Assembly: GCF_002843605.1 (NCBI RefSeq)
Contig: NZ_CP025263.1
Location: forward strand, 6,313,501-6,377,500
Reading direction: 5' to 3'
DNA from: Pseudomonas sp. S09G 359
Lineage (GTDB): Bacteria > Pseudomonadota > Gammaproteobacteria > Pseudomonadales > Pseudomonadaceae
DNA length: 64,000 bases
Part shown: positions 17,326 to 25,533 of the stretch, one piece after another
Numbering within the stretch: the stretch's first letter is position 1
How the letters are laid out: every line of letters starts with the position of its first letter
The notes under the pieces: generated by a model
Database searches by the model: none
What the model was told of the DNA's origin: nothing
Seen by the model: the letters and a program-made list of their open reading frames with translations, nothing else
Position numbers and translations under genes: made by a program

Positions 17326-18090
17326 CTAGCCAACGATCCCCCGCACAATGAAGTACAGCAACGAAGGCCCAAGCAAACACCCCAGCCCGGTGTGGAACGT
17401 CGCCGTCAACGCCCCATACGGCACCAACCGCCGGTCCGTCGCCGCCAGCCCCGCCGTCACCCCACTCACCGTCCCGGCCAACCCACCAAACACCATCGCC
17501 GAACGCGGGTTATCCAGGCCCATCCAACGGGCCGCCACGGGGGTGCCCACCATGACCAGGATCGCCTTGATCAACCCGGTGGCAATCGACAGCGCCATCA
17601 CATCCGAGGTCGCGCCAATCGCTGCGCCGGTCACCGGGCCGACGATGTAGGTCACCGCGCCTGCGCCGATGGTGGTCATGCTGATTGCATCGCGATAACC
17701 AAACGCCCAGGCCATGCTCGCGCCGACGATAAACGGCAGGATCGTGCCCAGCAGCAAGGCGATCACACCGATCATCCCGGCTTTGCGCGCTTCGGTGGCT
17801 TGCACCTCAAATGCCGTGGCGACAATGGCGAAGTCGCGCAACATGGCGCCGCCCATCAGGCCGATGCCGGAGAACAGCGCCAGGTCCGCCAGGCCTTTTT
17901 GCCCGCCGGTAATAGTGCCGCCGACCCAAGCCAGCACCAGGCCGATCACGATGGCAATCGCCGAACCATGGATGCGCCCGAACGTGAGGCGCTTGGACAG
18001 CACCACAGAAATCCACATCACCACGCCCACAAAGGCAAAGGCGGTGATCAGGCCGTTATGTTCCAAACCTTTTTCGATGAGGTCCCACAT
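17326..18090 (-). CDS. madM: malonate transporter subunit MadM
   Basis: 254 residues, largely hydrophobic with about seven to nine helices (LITAFAFVGVVMWISVVL, AIAIVIGLVLAWVGGTI, MIGVIALLLGTILPFIVGA, LGCLLGPSLLYFIV). It is the large subunit of the two-part MadLM sodium-coupled malonate importer. Start at 18090 (MWDLIEKGLEHN) is one base after the madL stop and fits tight translational coupling. It is the last gene of the mdc operon. Family members carry the GGAMLRDFAIVATAFE region seen here. It needs MadL for activity. Confidence 0.9.
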   Translation of the reverse strand: MWDLIEKGLEHNGLITAFAFVGVVMWISVVLSKRLTFGRIHGSAIAIVIGLVLAWVGGTITGGQKGLADLALFSGIGLMGGAMLRDFAIVATAFEVQATEARKAGMIGVIALLLGTILPFIVGASMAWAFGYRDAISMTTIGAGAVTYIVGPVTGAAIGATSDVMALSIATGLIKAILVMVGTPVAARWMGLDNPRSAMVFGGLAGTVSGVTAGLAATDRRLVPYGALTATFHTGLGCLLGPSLLYFIVRGIVG

Positions 18091-18091
18091 A

Positions 18092-18496
18092 TCAGCGACC
18101 TCCCACTGGAACAATCAGCGGCTCTTCGGCGGGCAACGGTTCGCCCTTATGGGTACGGCTGATCAGGGCGATGGTGCAACCACACACCAGCACCGAACCG
18201 ATGGCCGCGAGTACGGCGACCGGGCCGCCGTGCAGGGCGGTGACCACGTTTTGTTGCGCCGCCATCGCGACCACCACCGGGATGTACATGGCACCCCAGA
18301 AGCCCACGCCCATCTCGCAATCCTTGGTCATGCCGCCGCGTTTTTGCATCCACAAACGCGCGCAGATCAGCAGGATCATGGCGATGCCGACCCCGCCCAC
18401 GTTGGATTTGACGCCCAGCAACACGCCGAGCATGTCGCCCATGATCACGCCCGCGAGCGTGCAGATCGCCAGCAATGCCACACCGTAAATAATCAT
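18092..18496 (-). CDS. madL: malonate transporter subunit MadL
   Basis: 134 residues with four membrane helices (MIIYGVALLAICTLAGVIMG; GGVGIAMILLICARLWMQ; GFWGAMYIPVVVAMAAQQ; GGPVAVLAAIGSVLVCG). It is the small subunit of the MadLM malonate:cation symporter. Start at 18496 (MIIYGVALLAIC) is chosen over the frame extension of five codons. It lies 67 bases after mdcH and directly before madM. A MadLM pair rather than the single-chain MdcF carrier is the usual Pseudomonas arrangement. Confidence 0.9.
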   Translation of the reverse strand: MIIYGVALLAICTLAGVIMGDMLGVLLGVKSNVGGVGIAMILLICARLWMQKRGGMTKDCEMGVGFWGAMYIPVVVAMAAQQNVVTALHGGPVAVLAAIGSVLVCGCTIALISRTHKGEPLPAEEPLIVPVGGR

Positions 18497-18563
18497 TGTT
18501 GTTGTCCTCAAAGTGCTCGATCGAAATTGTTGTTTTTGTGCTTCGAAAGCCTTGGGTGGTGCT

Positions 18564-19463
18564 TTATCGGTGGCGGCGACCCTCCTCTTGCAGCAAGGCC
18601 TGCAAGGTGTCCAGGCGCGCGCCTTCGCAGGCGATCACCGTGCCTTGTTCAAACACCCGGCGCGACAGCCCGGTCAGCACGGCGCCCGGGGGCAGTTCGA
18701 TTTGCAGGCGCACACCGCGCTCGTAGGCACTTTGCACGGTGCCGCGCCAGTCGACGACGCGGCACATGTTAAAGGCCAGGTCGTCGCGCAGTTGCTCGGG
18801 GTTGTGGATCGGCCGCGCGCGCGTACTGCTCAGGTAGGTGATGCGCGGCGCCTTGAGCGCAACGAACGCATCGGCCAACGCCTGGGCAGGTTCTTGCAGC
18901 AACGCGCAGTGGGACGGCACGCTCACGGCCAGGCGCCTGGCGCTGCCGTTGCCTTTGATGCGTGCGGCGACACGCTGCATCGCCGCATCGCTGCCGGCGA
19001 TCACGGTCTGGTTATCCGCATTGATATTGGCCAGGTACACCGGAGTTTCGGGGCTGTGGATTTCGGCCAGGAGTTTTTCCACTGTGGATAAGTCCGGGCC
19101 GATCAGCGCGGTCATCCCAAAACCGTGTGGATAAGCGTTCTGCATCAGCTCGCCGCGCAGGCTGACGAGTTTGATCGCCTCGCTGAAGCCCAACGCCCCC
19201 GCGATCACTGCCGCCGGGTAGGCGCCAATCGACAGGCCCGCGACATAATCCGGAATGCATTCCAACAGGCGCGCATGGGCCACACCGGTGATCAAAAGGC
19301 AGAGCTGAACAGCCCGCGTGTTGGTCAGCGCTTGCGCCGTATCCAATGCACGCACATCTTCGCCCAACACATCGCTGGCCTCTTCCAGAATGCTCGCCGG
19401 CAGCGCCTGGAGCATGCCCGTGCGCTGGGCGCCCTGCCCCGGAAACACCAGCAGGCTGCTCAT
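18564..19463 (-). CDS. mdcH: malonate decarboxylase subunit epsilon (malonyl-CoA:ACP transacylase MdcH)
   Basis: 299 residues, FabD-like acyltransferase fold. FPGQGAQRTGML at residues 6-17, GLSIGAYPAAVIAG with the nucleophile Ser at about residue 80, and VSVPSHCALLQEPA with the catalytic His (about residue 185) are visible. It primes the decarboxylase by transferring malonyl from malonyl-CoA to the MdcC prosthetic group, which is then decarboxylated to acetyl. Start at 19463 overlaps the mdcG stop by four bases (ATGA). The motif is GLSIG rather than the GHSLG of FabD, as recalled for MdcH proteins. Confidence 0.9.
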   Translation of the reverse strand: MSSLLVFPGQGAQRTGMLQALPASILEEASDVLGEDVRALDTAQALTNTRAVQLCLLITGVAHARLLECIPDYVAGLSIGAYPAAVIAGALGFSEAIKLVSLRGELMQNAYPHGFGMTALIGPDLSTVEKLLAEIHSPETPVYLANINADNQTVIAGSDAAMQRVAARIKGNGSARRLAVSVPSHCALLQEPAQALADAFVALKAPRITYLSSTRARPIHNPEQLRDDLAFNMCRVVDWRGTVQSAYERGVRLQIELPPGAVLTGLSRRVFEQGTVIACEGARLDTLQALLQEEGRRHR

Positions 19464-20056
19464 GCCACGGCCTGCCACGGGTCGAGTACCAGGTGCGCAC
19501 CGTGGGTGGTTTTCAGCAACACACGACGGGAACCACTCGCCCATTCGCGCAGGGCCACGGCGCCGAACGGCGTTTGCAGTTGCAGGTCCACGGCGCACAC
19601 CGCCGTATCAAGCAACGCCAAAAGGTCTTCGGCATCGGCGCGGGTCATCGGCTCGGGCGTGCGCAGAATCAAATCCAGATCGCTTTGAGCATGCAGCGCT
19701 TCAATGCCGCTGGCCAACTCAAAACCCGCGCTACCGGTGACGCCCCAGGCCTCTTGCGCCAGCACCAGGCGCAGTTGCGCCAGCGCCTGCAAGGCCGGTA
19801 AATCCCGGGGCGAGATCACCTCGCTCAGCGCCTCCGGTGCCACGCGCCGCTGGACGGCTGCAAGGGGCATCACGGCCGCAAATCGCTGCTCACGCAAGCG
19901 CCCGCGCACGCCGACCGCCACATAGCCGGGGTCAGCCACCGCGCGGCGCACCACCACCGGGTGGCCGGCGCTGAGCGCGTCCACCGCCCAGGCCGGGGCG
20001 TCGGCGGGCAAGTGCGCCGGGGCCATGCCCCAGAGCAAATCGTGGGCGTTCACCAT
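19460..20056 (-). CDS. mdcG: holo-ACP synthase: phosphoribosyl-dephospho-CoA transferase MdcG
   Basis: 198 residues. It transfers 2'-(5''-triphosphoribosyl)-3'-dephospho-CoA, made by MdcB, to a serine of MdcC. A nucleotidyltransferase-like core is seen: GSAGFELASGIEALHAQSDLDLIL (about residues 105-128), where the G-S-x-G...D-L-D pattern matches the metal-binding acidic pair, then AVDLQLQTPFGAVALREW. Start at 20056 gives MVNAHDLLWGMAPAHLP, with HDLLWG typical of MdcG. The start overlaps the end of mdcE by seven bases and the end overlaps mdcH by four, so the genes are translationally coupled. Confidence 0.9.
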   Translation of the reverse strand: MVNAHDLLWGMAPAHLPADAPAWAVDALSAGHPVVVRRAVADPGYVAVGVRGRLREQRFAAVMPLAAVQRRVAPEALSEVISPRDLPALQALAQLRLVLAQEAWGVTGSAGFELASGIEALHAQSDLDLILRTPEPMTRADAEDLLALLDTAVCAVDLQLQTPFGAVALREWASGSRRVLLKTTHGAHLVLDPWQAVA

Positions 20057-20808
20057 TGCGCCCGCAGCAGTTGGCGCACATGGCTGGACGCGGCGCGATT
20101 GGCAGCGCCGAGGCGCCCGCTCAAGTCGGTGCTGGTGATGTCCTTGATCGCACTCGCCAGGCAATCGCTGACCCGCGCCACATCCTCCGGCGTCGGCTGT
20201 TCTATCTGGCTGACCGACAAGGTTTCCCACAGCAACCCCAGGCTGGCATAGCTGTCGATGTCATAGGCCATGGGCGGCACGCTGGCGGCCAGGGCTTCCA
20301 GCTCCTCGACGCTGCGCAGGGTCACCCGCGCGGCCGAAGCCTTGCCCATGGCGTGTACCATCACACCGGGGTCGCGCAGGGCGATCAGGCGGTTGGCCTG
20401 GTAGCCGTGGGCCAGGAACGCGCCGGACATGGCCTTGCCCACCAGCAGTGCAATCACCGGGTGCCCGGCCAGGCGCGCGCGGGCGTAGCTGTCGGCGGCG
20501 GCGGCCAGCGCCTGGTGGATGCCGAGGGCTTCTTCACGACGGCCGTAGGCTTGGCTCGGCACATCGACAATGGCGATGATCGGGCGCTTGTCGCCACGGG
20601 CGATGGCTTCATCGACCGCCTTGGCCAGGCCCCAGCCTTCCAGCAAGCCGACTTCGCCGTTGCGCGCGCGCGGGAAGCGGTTTTGTGGGTCGGTGACTAC
20701 GGCGATAAAGCGCCCCATCTCAGCGTCGGCGACTTTCAGCGAGGCCGGCAACCCTTCCACAGGCGTGGCACCGGCGCTCAATGCGTTAAACCACTGCAAG
20801 CCTCTCAT
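20050..20808 (-). CDS. mdcE: malonate decarboxylase subunit gamma
   Basis: 252 residues, crotonase-like carboxyltransferase half. With MdcD it forms the biotin-independent enzyme that releases CO2 from malonyl-S-ACP. Recognisable parts are RFIAVVTDPQNRFPRARNGEVG, GWGLAKAVDEAIARG, IIAIVDVPSQAYGRREEA and LLVGKAMSGAFLAHGYQANR, which supplies an oxyanion-hole Gly stretch. Start at 20808 overlaps the mdcD stop by four bases. Length is close to that of Klebsiella and Acinetobacter MdcE. Confidence 0.92.
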   Translation of the reverse strand: MRGLQWFNALSAGATPVEGLPASLKVADAEMGRFIAVVTDPQNRFPRARNGEVGLLEGWGLAKAVDEAIARGDKRPIIAIVDVPSQAYGRREEALGIHQALAAAADSYARARLAGHPVIALLVGKAMSGAFLAHGYQANRLIALRDPGVMVHAMGKASAARVTLRSVEELEALAASVPPMAYDIDSYASLGLLWETLSVSQIEQPTPEDVARVSDCLASAIKDITSTDLSGRLGAANRAASSHVRQLLRAQW

Positions 20809-21647
20809 GAGCGTTCTCCCTGATACAGATCGCGAACCGTGGCCGGGTCGATTTGCGGCGTGGCATCCAACTCGTTCAAGCGCGCGAGGTAGTTATCGGC
20901 CTGTTGGCTGCGTTGCTGGGCAGGCAGGCCTTGCTGCAATAAAACGCTGATGGTTTGCTGGATCTGCGCCACGTCGTCCGCCACATAGCGGTCGGCCAAG
21001 CCGCTGTTGAACCGTTGCTCGCCGCCGGTAAGGCTCCAGATGAAGGGGCGGTCGCGGGAGTCGTATTCTTCCAGGCCAGCTTCCTGCTCGATCACTTGCG
21101 GGCCATTGAGGCCCAAGCGTGCTTCGCGGGTGACAACAAGGTAGCTGCACAGCCCGGCGGCGATGGACATACCGCCAAAACAACCGACGCTGCCCGCCAC
21201 TACCCCGATCACCGGCTGGTACTGGCGCAGGTCGACAATGGCCGCGTGGATATCGGCAATCGCCGCCAGACCCAGGTTGGCTTCCTGCAGACGCACGCCA
21301 CCGGTTTCCAGCAGCAATACGGCGCGGGTCGGGATGCCTTTGCGGTTGTCTTCCGCGGCCAGCTCCAGGGCACCGGCGATTTTTGCACCACCGACCTCAC
21401 CGAGGCTGCCGCCCTGGAAGTTGCCTTCGATGGCGGCAACCACTACCGGCAACCCCGCAACGCTGCCCTTGGCGATGACCACGCCGTCATCGGCTTGCGG
21501 CACCACGCCCTGGCGGCTGAGCCATGGCGACATCACGCGCTGGAACGGGTCGATCAATTCGCGGTAGGTGCCGGCGTCCAACAGGGCCTTGGCACGCTGG
21601 CGTGCACCGAGTTCGACAAAGCTGTGTTTGCTCAGGAAGTCAGTCAT
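20805..21647 (-). CDS. mdcD: malonate decarboxylase subunit beta
   Basis: 280 residues, carboxyltransferase beta half. Features are MTDFLSKHSFVELGARQRAKALLD at the start, GVVIAKGSVAGLPVVVAAIEG, GGAKIAGALELAAEDNRKG and VVAGSVGCFGGMSIAAGLCSY, whose Gly-rich loop forms the acyl-CoA-like oxyanion hole. It pairs with MdcE. Start at 21647 overlaps the end of mdcC by eight bases; the in-frame extension of 20 residues is rejected because it runs into mdcC and lacks family similarity. Confidence 0.92.
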   Translation of the reverse strand: MTDFLSKHSFVELGARQRAKALLDAGTYRELIDPFQRVMSPWLSRQGVVPQADDGVVIAKGSVAGLPVVVAAIEGNFQGGSLGEVGGAKIAGALELAAEDNRKGIPTRAVLLLETGGVRLQEANLGLAAIADIHAAIVDLRQYQPVIGVVAGSVGCFGGMSIAAGLCSYLVVTREARLGLNGPQVIEQEAGLEEYDSRDRPFIWSLTGGEQRFNSGLADRYVADDVAQIQQTISVLLQQGLPAQQRSQQADNYLARLNELDATPQIDPATVRDLYQGERS

Positions 21648-21939
21648 GGCCGATCTCCTCGAAACCCTGCTCCAGGCGCAAACGCACCACGCCGGGGGTG
21701 GCGCCAAAATCGTGGATATCGATGTTCAACGCCGGTGGCGTGTGCTCCTGGAAGATCCGCTCGAACAGATGCTGCCAGCGCTGCTCGGCGCCATTTACCG
21801 AGGTCTGCACCTGGATGGTCAGCGTGCCGGGCGTGCCCGGTTCCAGCAGCACTTCGAGGTCGCCGGAACCGACACACCCCACCAGTGCACGGCCCTTGGC
21901 TGGCTGCCCGGCGGGGAATTCAAAGGATAAGGTTTCCAT
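21640..21939 (-). CDS. mdcC: malonate decarboxylase acyl carrier protein (subunit delta)
   Basis: 99 residues. It carries the phosphoribosyl-dephospho-CoA arm that holds acetyl or malonyl. Counting from the ATG at 21939, the modified residue of the family falls on Ser25 in GCVGSGDLEVLL, the position recalled for Klebsiella MdcC, which supports this start over a GTG one codon upstream. The ATG also overlaps the mdcB stop as ATGA. The chain is small, acidic-to-neutral and unlike fatty-acid ACPs, as expected. Confidence 0.92.
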   Translation of the reverse strand: METLSFEFPAGQPAKGRALVGCVGSGDLEVLLEPGTPGTLTIQVQTSVNGAEQRWQHLFERIFQEHTPPALNIDIHDFGATPGVVRLRLEQGFEEIGHD

Positions 21940-22772
21940 CACAGCGCTCCGTCGAGGCGGTCGATAAACAGGCAGGCAGCCAACAGGTCGGCGGCACCGC
22001 CGGGGGAGGCATTCAGGGCCAGCAGTTGCTGGTCCAGCGCGTGCAGCTGGCGGCGACCGCCGAGGGTCGCGCTGCCGCCGGCATCCAGCACCGCCTGGGC
22101 ACCGCGTTGCATGGCGTGCTGGCCCTCCAAGCCGGCGCGGTAGAGCACGCAGGTGTCGGCCAGGTCGGTCATGATCGCGAGCAAGGCATCCAGGCGCGCG
22201 TTCTGTTCGCCGGCGTTTTGCCGGCGGCTTTTGTGCAACTGCGGCAGACCGCGTTGCATGACCGAAGGGAAGCCCAACTGCGCTTCTTCACGGGCACCGC
22301 GTGCGCCGTAGCGCTGGGCCACCTGGGCGCCATGGCTCAGGGGTTGCGGGGCGTAGCGGTCGTTGAGCAGCGCCAACTTGGCGGCGGTCAGCGTGATGGC
22401 GCGGGGTTCCAGCGCCGCCGCAGCGGTGAGCAAACCAAGCGCCCAGATGGCACCGCGATGGGTGTTCACGCCGTTGGTAGTGGCGAGCATCGCGAGCTCG
22501 CCTTCACGGCCGATGCGCCCGAGGGCTTCACGCAGGGGCAAGCCGACTTCACCGAACTCAAGCGCGGCTTCGGCCATCTCCTTGAACATCGGCCACAGCG
22601 ACAACGCCGAGGCGTGCATCAGGCCCAGGTGCAAATCGCTGTGGGCGCCATTGCCACGCCGGTCCACCAATGCAGGTTTGGGCGACAGGTCAGCCTCATC
22701 GATCAACGCATCGACGGCCATATCCGCCAGGCGGTCGGCCAGGCTCAGTTCATCCAGTTTAAGGGCGCGCAT
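21939..22772 (-). CDS. mdcB: triphosphoribosyl-dephospho-CoA synthase
   Basis: 277 residues, CitG/MdcB family. It condenses ATP and dephospho-CoA to the precursor of the MdcC arm. Family segments are [28 protein letters not shown] with the conserved SPKPGLVD-like motif (here SPKPALVD) and the HSDL segment, [29 protein letters not shown], and [23 protein letters not shown]. Its start abuts the mdcA stop directly and its stop overlaps the mdcC start. An Ala replaces Gly in SPKPGLVD; this is likely neutral. Confidence 0.92.
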   Translation of the reverse strand: MRALKLDELSLADRLADMAVDALIDEADLSPKPALVDRRGNGAHSDLHLGLMHASALSLWPMFKEMAEAALEFGEVGLPLREALGRIGREGELAMLATTNGVNTHRGAIWALGLLTAAAALEPRAITLTAAKLALLNDRYAPQPLSHGAQVAQRYGARGAREEAQLGFPSVMQRGLPQLHKSRRQNAGEQNARLDALLAIMTDLADTCVLYRAGLEGQHAMQRGAQAVLDAGGSATLGGRRQLHALDQQLLALNASPGGAADLLAACLFIDRLDGAL

Positions 22773-24443
22773 TTACCAGCTCCTGAATTTGGCGGGCGGG
22801 TTGTACAGGCCACCGGACCAGTCCACCAGGTCGGCCACGCTCTTGGCGGCCAGCAGCTCGCGGGTGGCGTCGGTGCGGCGGATGCCGAGGTCTTCGGGCA
22901 GGGCGATCAAGCCTTCGCGGCGCATGCGCGCAGTGTCCTTGGGGTTATGCCGCATACCGATGGCGGTCACCCCGGCGACGGCGGCGATCATCGCCTGGCG
23001 TTCTTCCAGGGAGCGCGCCTTGTACAGGTAGGCGATGCCCTCTTCGGTGAGCAGGTGGGTCACGTCATCGCCGTAGATCATGATCGGCGCCAGGGGCATG
23101 CCGCTTTTGCGTGCCACTTCCACGGCGTCGAGAGTGTCGACAAAGGTGGGCTTGCCGCCTTCCTGGAAGGTCTCGACCATTTGCACCACCAGCTTTTTGC
23201 CGCGCTCCAGCAGCGCTTCGGGCGCATCGTCGTGGCGCATGTCCAGCCACGCCGGGGTGCCATGACGACGGCCGCGTGGGTCATGGCCCATGTTCGGCGC
23301 CCCACCAAAACCGGCGAGGCGGCCACGGGTGACGGTACTGGAATGCCCGTCGCCATCCACTTGCAGGGTGGCGCCGATAAACAGGTCCACCGCGTATTGG
23401 CCGGCGAGTTGGCAAAACATGCGGTTGGAGCGCATTGAGCCGTCGCGGCCGGTGAAGAACACATCCGGCCGTGCGGCGATGTAGTTCTCCATGCCCAGTT
23501 CGGTGCCGAAGCAGTGCACGCTTTCAACCCAGCCGCTTTCAATCGCAGGGATCAGCGTGGGGTGCGGGTTGAGGGTCCAGTTGCGGCAGATCTTGCCCTT
23601 GAGGCCGAGGGATTCGCCGTAGGTGGGCAGGATCAATTCAATGGCGGCGGTGTTGAAACCAATACCGTGGTTGAGCGACTGCACGTTGTGTTTTTCGTAG
23701 ATGCCACGGATCGCCATCATCGCCATCAGCACATGCACGGGCTTGATATGGCGTGGGTCACGGGTGAACAGCGGTTCGATATAGAACGGCTTGTCGGCCA
23801 CCACGACAAAATCCACCCAGCTCGCCGGGATGTCGACGCGGGGCAAATCGGTGACGTCATCCACCAACTGGTTGACCTGCACGATCACGATGCCATCGCT
23901 GAACGCCGCGGGTTCGATCAGCGCCGGCGTATCTTCGGTGCTCGCGCCGGTGTAGATATTGCCAGCACGGTCAGCCATGAACCCGGCGGAGAGCACCACG
24001 TTGGGGATCAGGTCCACTACCAGCCGCGCGTAGAGTTCGATGTAGGTGTGGATCGCGCCGACTTCCAGCAGGCCGTCTTCCAGCAACTGGCTGATGCGCA
24101 GGGATTGGGTGCCGGCGAAGGAGAAATCCAGCTTGCGCGCGATGCCTTTTTCAAACAGGTCCAGGTGCTCGGAACGGCCGACACTGGGCATGATCATGTG
24201 CAAATCGTGGAGCTTGGCCGGGTCGGCCTTGGCCAGGGAGCGCGAGAGGAAGTCGGCTTGTTTCTGGTTGTTTCCTTCCAGCACGACACGGTCGCCGGGC
24301 AGGATCAGCGCTTCCAGGGCTTCGACGATCTTGTCACTGGGCAACACCGCCCCGTCTGCGTAGTGTTTGACCAGCCCGAGGCGCCGCTGCTTCTCATCGC
24401 GCCGCCGCGTCCAGCGCGAGTCGGGGGTGGTTATTATTGTCAT
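22773..24443 (-). CDS. mdcA: malonate decarboxylase subunit alpha (acetyl-S-ACP:malonate ACP transferase)
   Basis: 556 residues, first gene of the mdc operon. It exchanges acetyl for malonyl on MdcC, forming malonyl-S-ACP for decarboxylation. It has the two-half CoA-transferase-like build: GAIHTYIELYARLVVDLIPN and AGFMADRAGNIYTGASTED in the first half, GIGFNTAAIELILPTYGESLG in the middle, and the MGHDPRGRRHGTPAWLDMRH segment in the second. The start MTIITTPDSRWTRRRDEKQRR with the tandem Arg is the normal N-terminus. The operon runs A-B-C-D-E-G-H-madL-madM with gaps of one base or overlaps as far as mdcH. Confidence 0.95.
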   Translation of the reverse strand: MTIITTPDSRWTRRRDEKQRRLGLVKHYADGAVLPSDKIVEALEALILPGDRVVLEGNNQKQADFLSRSLAKADPAKLHDLHMIMPSVGRSEHLDLFEKGIARKLDFSFAGTQSLRISQLLEDGLLEVGAIHTYIELYARLVVDLIPNVVLSAGFMADRAGNIYTGASTEDTPALIEPAAFSDGIVIVQVNQLVDDVTDLPRVDIPASWVDFVVVADKPFYIEPLFTRDPRHIKPVHVLMAMMAIRGIYEKHNVQSLNHGIGFNTAAIELILPTYGESLGLKGKICRNWTLNPHPTLIPAIESGWVESVHCFGTELGMENYIAARPDVFFTGRDGSMRSNRMFCQLAGQYAVDLFIGATLQVDGDGHSSTVTRGRLAGFGGAPNMGHDPRGRRHGTPAWLDMRHDDAPEALLERGKKLVVQMVETFQEGGKPTFVDTLDAVEVARKSGMPLAPIMIYGDDVTHLLTEEGIAYLYKARSLEERQAMIAAVAGVTAIGMRHNPKDTARMRREGLIALPEDLGIRRTDATRELLAAKSVADLVDWSGGLYNPPAKFRSW

Positions 24444-24523
24444 GGTCGCTCCACGGGTTGGCTGTCGTGGGGCTTACCTTAGGAGTGAAACGGGGGGGCA
24501 TCAATCAAGCTGGACGTTGGACT

Positions 24524-24540
24524 GTTACGCCCAGGTTAAC
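24524..24540. promoter_or_regulatory. MdcR operator candidate upstream of mdcA
   Basis: On the coding strand of mdcA this reads GTTAACCTGGGCGTAAC: TTA and TAA form a dyad separated by nine bases, and TAACCTGGGCGTA is a T-N11-A LysR box. It is centred about 90 bases upstream of the mdcA start, in the 120-base gap to the next gene. The placement suits an activating LysR site. Binding by MdcR is inferred. Confidence 0.45.
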
Positions 24541-24563
24541 GATGACCCAATGAATACGCGCAT

Positions 24564-25286
24564 TCAGGCGTTGCGCCATTCGGTGCGATGGAACCAGATG
24601 GTCCTAAGCAGCGCCAATGCCGCAAACACATGCAGCCCCAGCACCGCCGGCGCGCTCCAATCCCACAGGCCCGACAGGGCTTGAGCATAAACCGGCAACA
24701 GCAGTAAGAGCAGCGCAACCAGCGCGCCGGCACCGAGTTGCTCCCAGTTTTCCAAGCGGCTTACACGGGAGGCTATCGCGTAGCCCAGCAGTGCCCCGAG
24801 GCACACAATCAGCAGGCTTAGCAGGTCATGTTCATCGATGGGAGGAAACCCCATCCAGTTAAACAGCAGGCCAAACGCAAGCAGAGTGAGCGAACAAATC
24901 GCGAAAAATACGAAGGCATATTCCAGGGCGTCCAGCAGGCGATCACGGATGAACCTTCGGGCCTGTGTTTCTTCATCCGGGGTCGGCTTCTCGGTTATCG
25001 CCACCGCCAGCAGGCCTGAGCCGAGCCCACCCAGGGTCATGACCACGAAATTGCTCACAACGCCTTTGATAGCCTTATCGTCACCGATCAGCCTGAGGCT
25101 TTCGAGATACAGCAGAATAAACACCGCGCCTGCCGACGTAATCATGAACCCCCACAGCTTGCCGCGGCTGGACTGCACGTTCATGGTCACTGCCGCCGTG
25201 AGCACCAGCACCGCAAACCACATCAGCAGCACGCCAGTAAAACTATTGAGGTTGTACAGCCAGGCAAACCCATCCAAAAGCCACAT
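24564..25286 (-). CDS. multi-pass membrane protein of unknown function
   Basis: 240 residues; I do not recognise the family. About seven membrane helices can be read: FTGVLLMWFAVLVLTAAVTM, LWGFMITSAGAVFILLYLES, VVMTLGGLGSGLLAVAI, YAFVFFAICSLTLLAFGLLF, LLSLLIVCLGALLGYAIA, LGAGALVALLLLLLPVYA and AVLGLHVFAALALL. A charged cytoplasmic loop TEKPTPDEETQARRFIRDRL lies in the middle. It reads in the same direction as mdcA but ends 120 bases before it with a possible MdcR site between, so co-transcription is doubtful. Start at 25286 is the first ATG and precedes a natural N-terminal helix. No signal peptide or catalytic motif is visible. Confidence 0.7.
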   Translation of the reverse strand: MWLLDGFAWLYNLNSFTGVLLMWFAVLVLTAAVTMNVQSSRGKLWGFMITSAGAVFILLYLESLRLIGDDKAIKGVVSNFVVMTLGGLGSGLLAVAITEKPTPDEETQARRFIRDRLLDALEYAFVFFAICSLTLLAFGLLFNWMGFPPIDEHDLLSLLIVCLGALLGYAIASRVSRLENWEQLGAGALVALLLLLLPVYAQALSGLWDWSAPAVLGLHVFAALALLRTIWFHRTEWRNA

Positions 25287-25347
25287 TGCGTCGATACTTC
25301 TGTCGAAAAACTCCCCTCGCTATCGGCAGTGGGGTGGGGATCTTTAC

Positions 25348-25436
25348 TGTGGGAGGGGGCTTGCCCCCGAGAGCGGTGGGTCAGCTACAGCTGTATCAAC
25401 TGGCAGTACTCCATCGGGGGCAAGCCCCCTCCCACA
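25348..25436. repeat. REPIN, class B (GTGGGAGGGGGCTTGCCCCCGA arms)
   Basis: Inverted pair of TGTGGGAGGGGGCTTGCCCC units around AGCGGTGGGTCAGCTACAG and its loose complement. It lies upstream of the membrane protein gene and downstream of chpC, which is the only place in the window where a REPIN sits between a gene start and a gene end read in the same direction without another gene. Confidence 0.88.
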
Positions 25437-25472
25437 TTTGCTCAGTGGTGTTTGTTAGATAGCGGTCCCAAT

Positions 25473-25510
25473 TGTGGCGAGCCCGCTCGCCACAACAAGC
25501 CCGCTCGCCG
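25473..25510. repeat. fragmented class C REP units
   Basis: TGTGGCGAGCCCGCTCGCCACA (25473-25494) is a collapsed palindrome joining two outer arms with no centre, followed by one more unit AAGCCCGCTCGCCG. It looks like the remnant left after deletion of the middle of a class C element. Confidence 0.75.
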
Positions 25511-25533
25511 TAGAGAATATTCCGACAGATTTT

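Noticed and set aside
20955..23438. 827-codon plus-strand frame opposite the mdc genes
   Set aside because: It crosses several overlapping minus-strand genes with strong family motifs and has no domain of its own. It is a codon-bias shadow.
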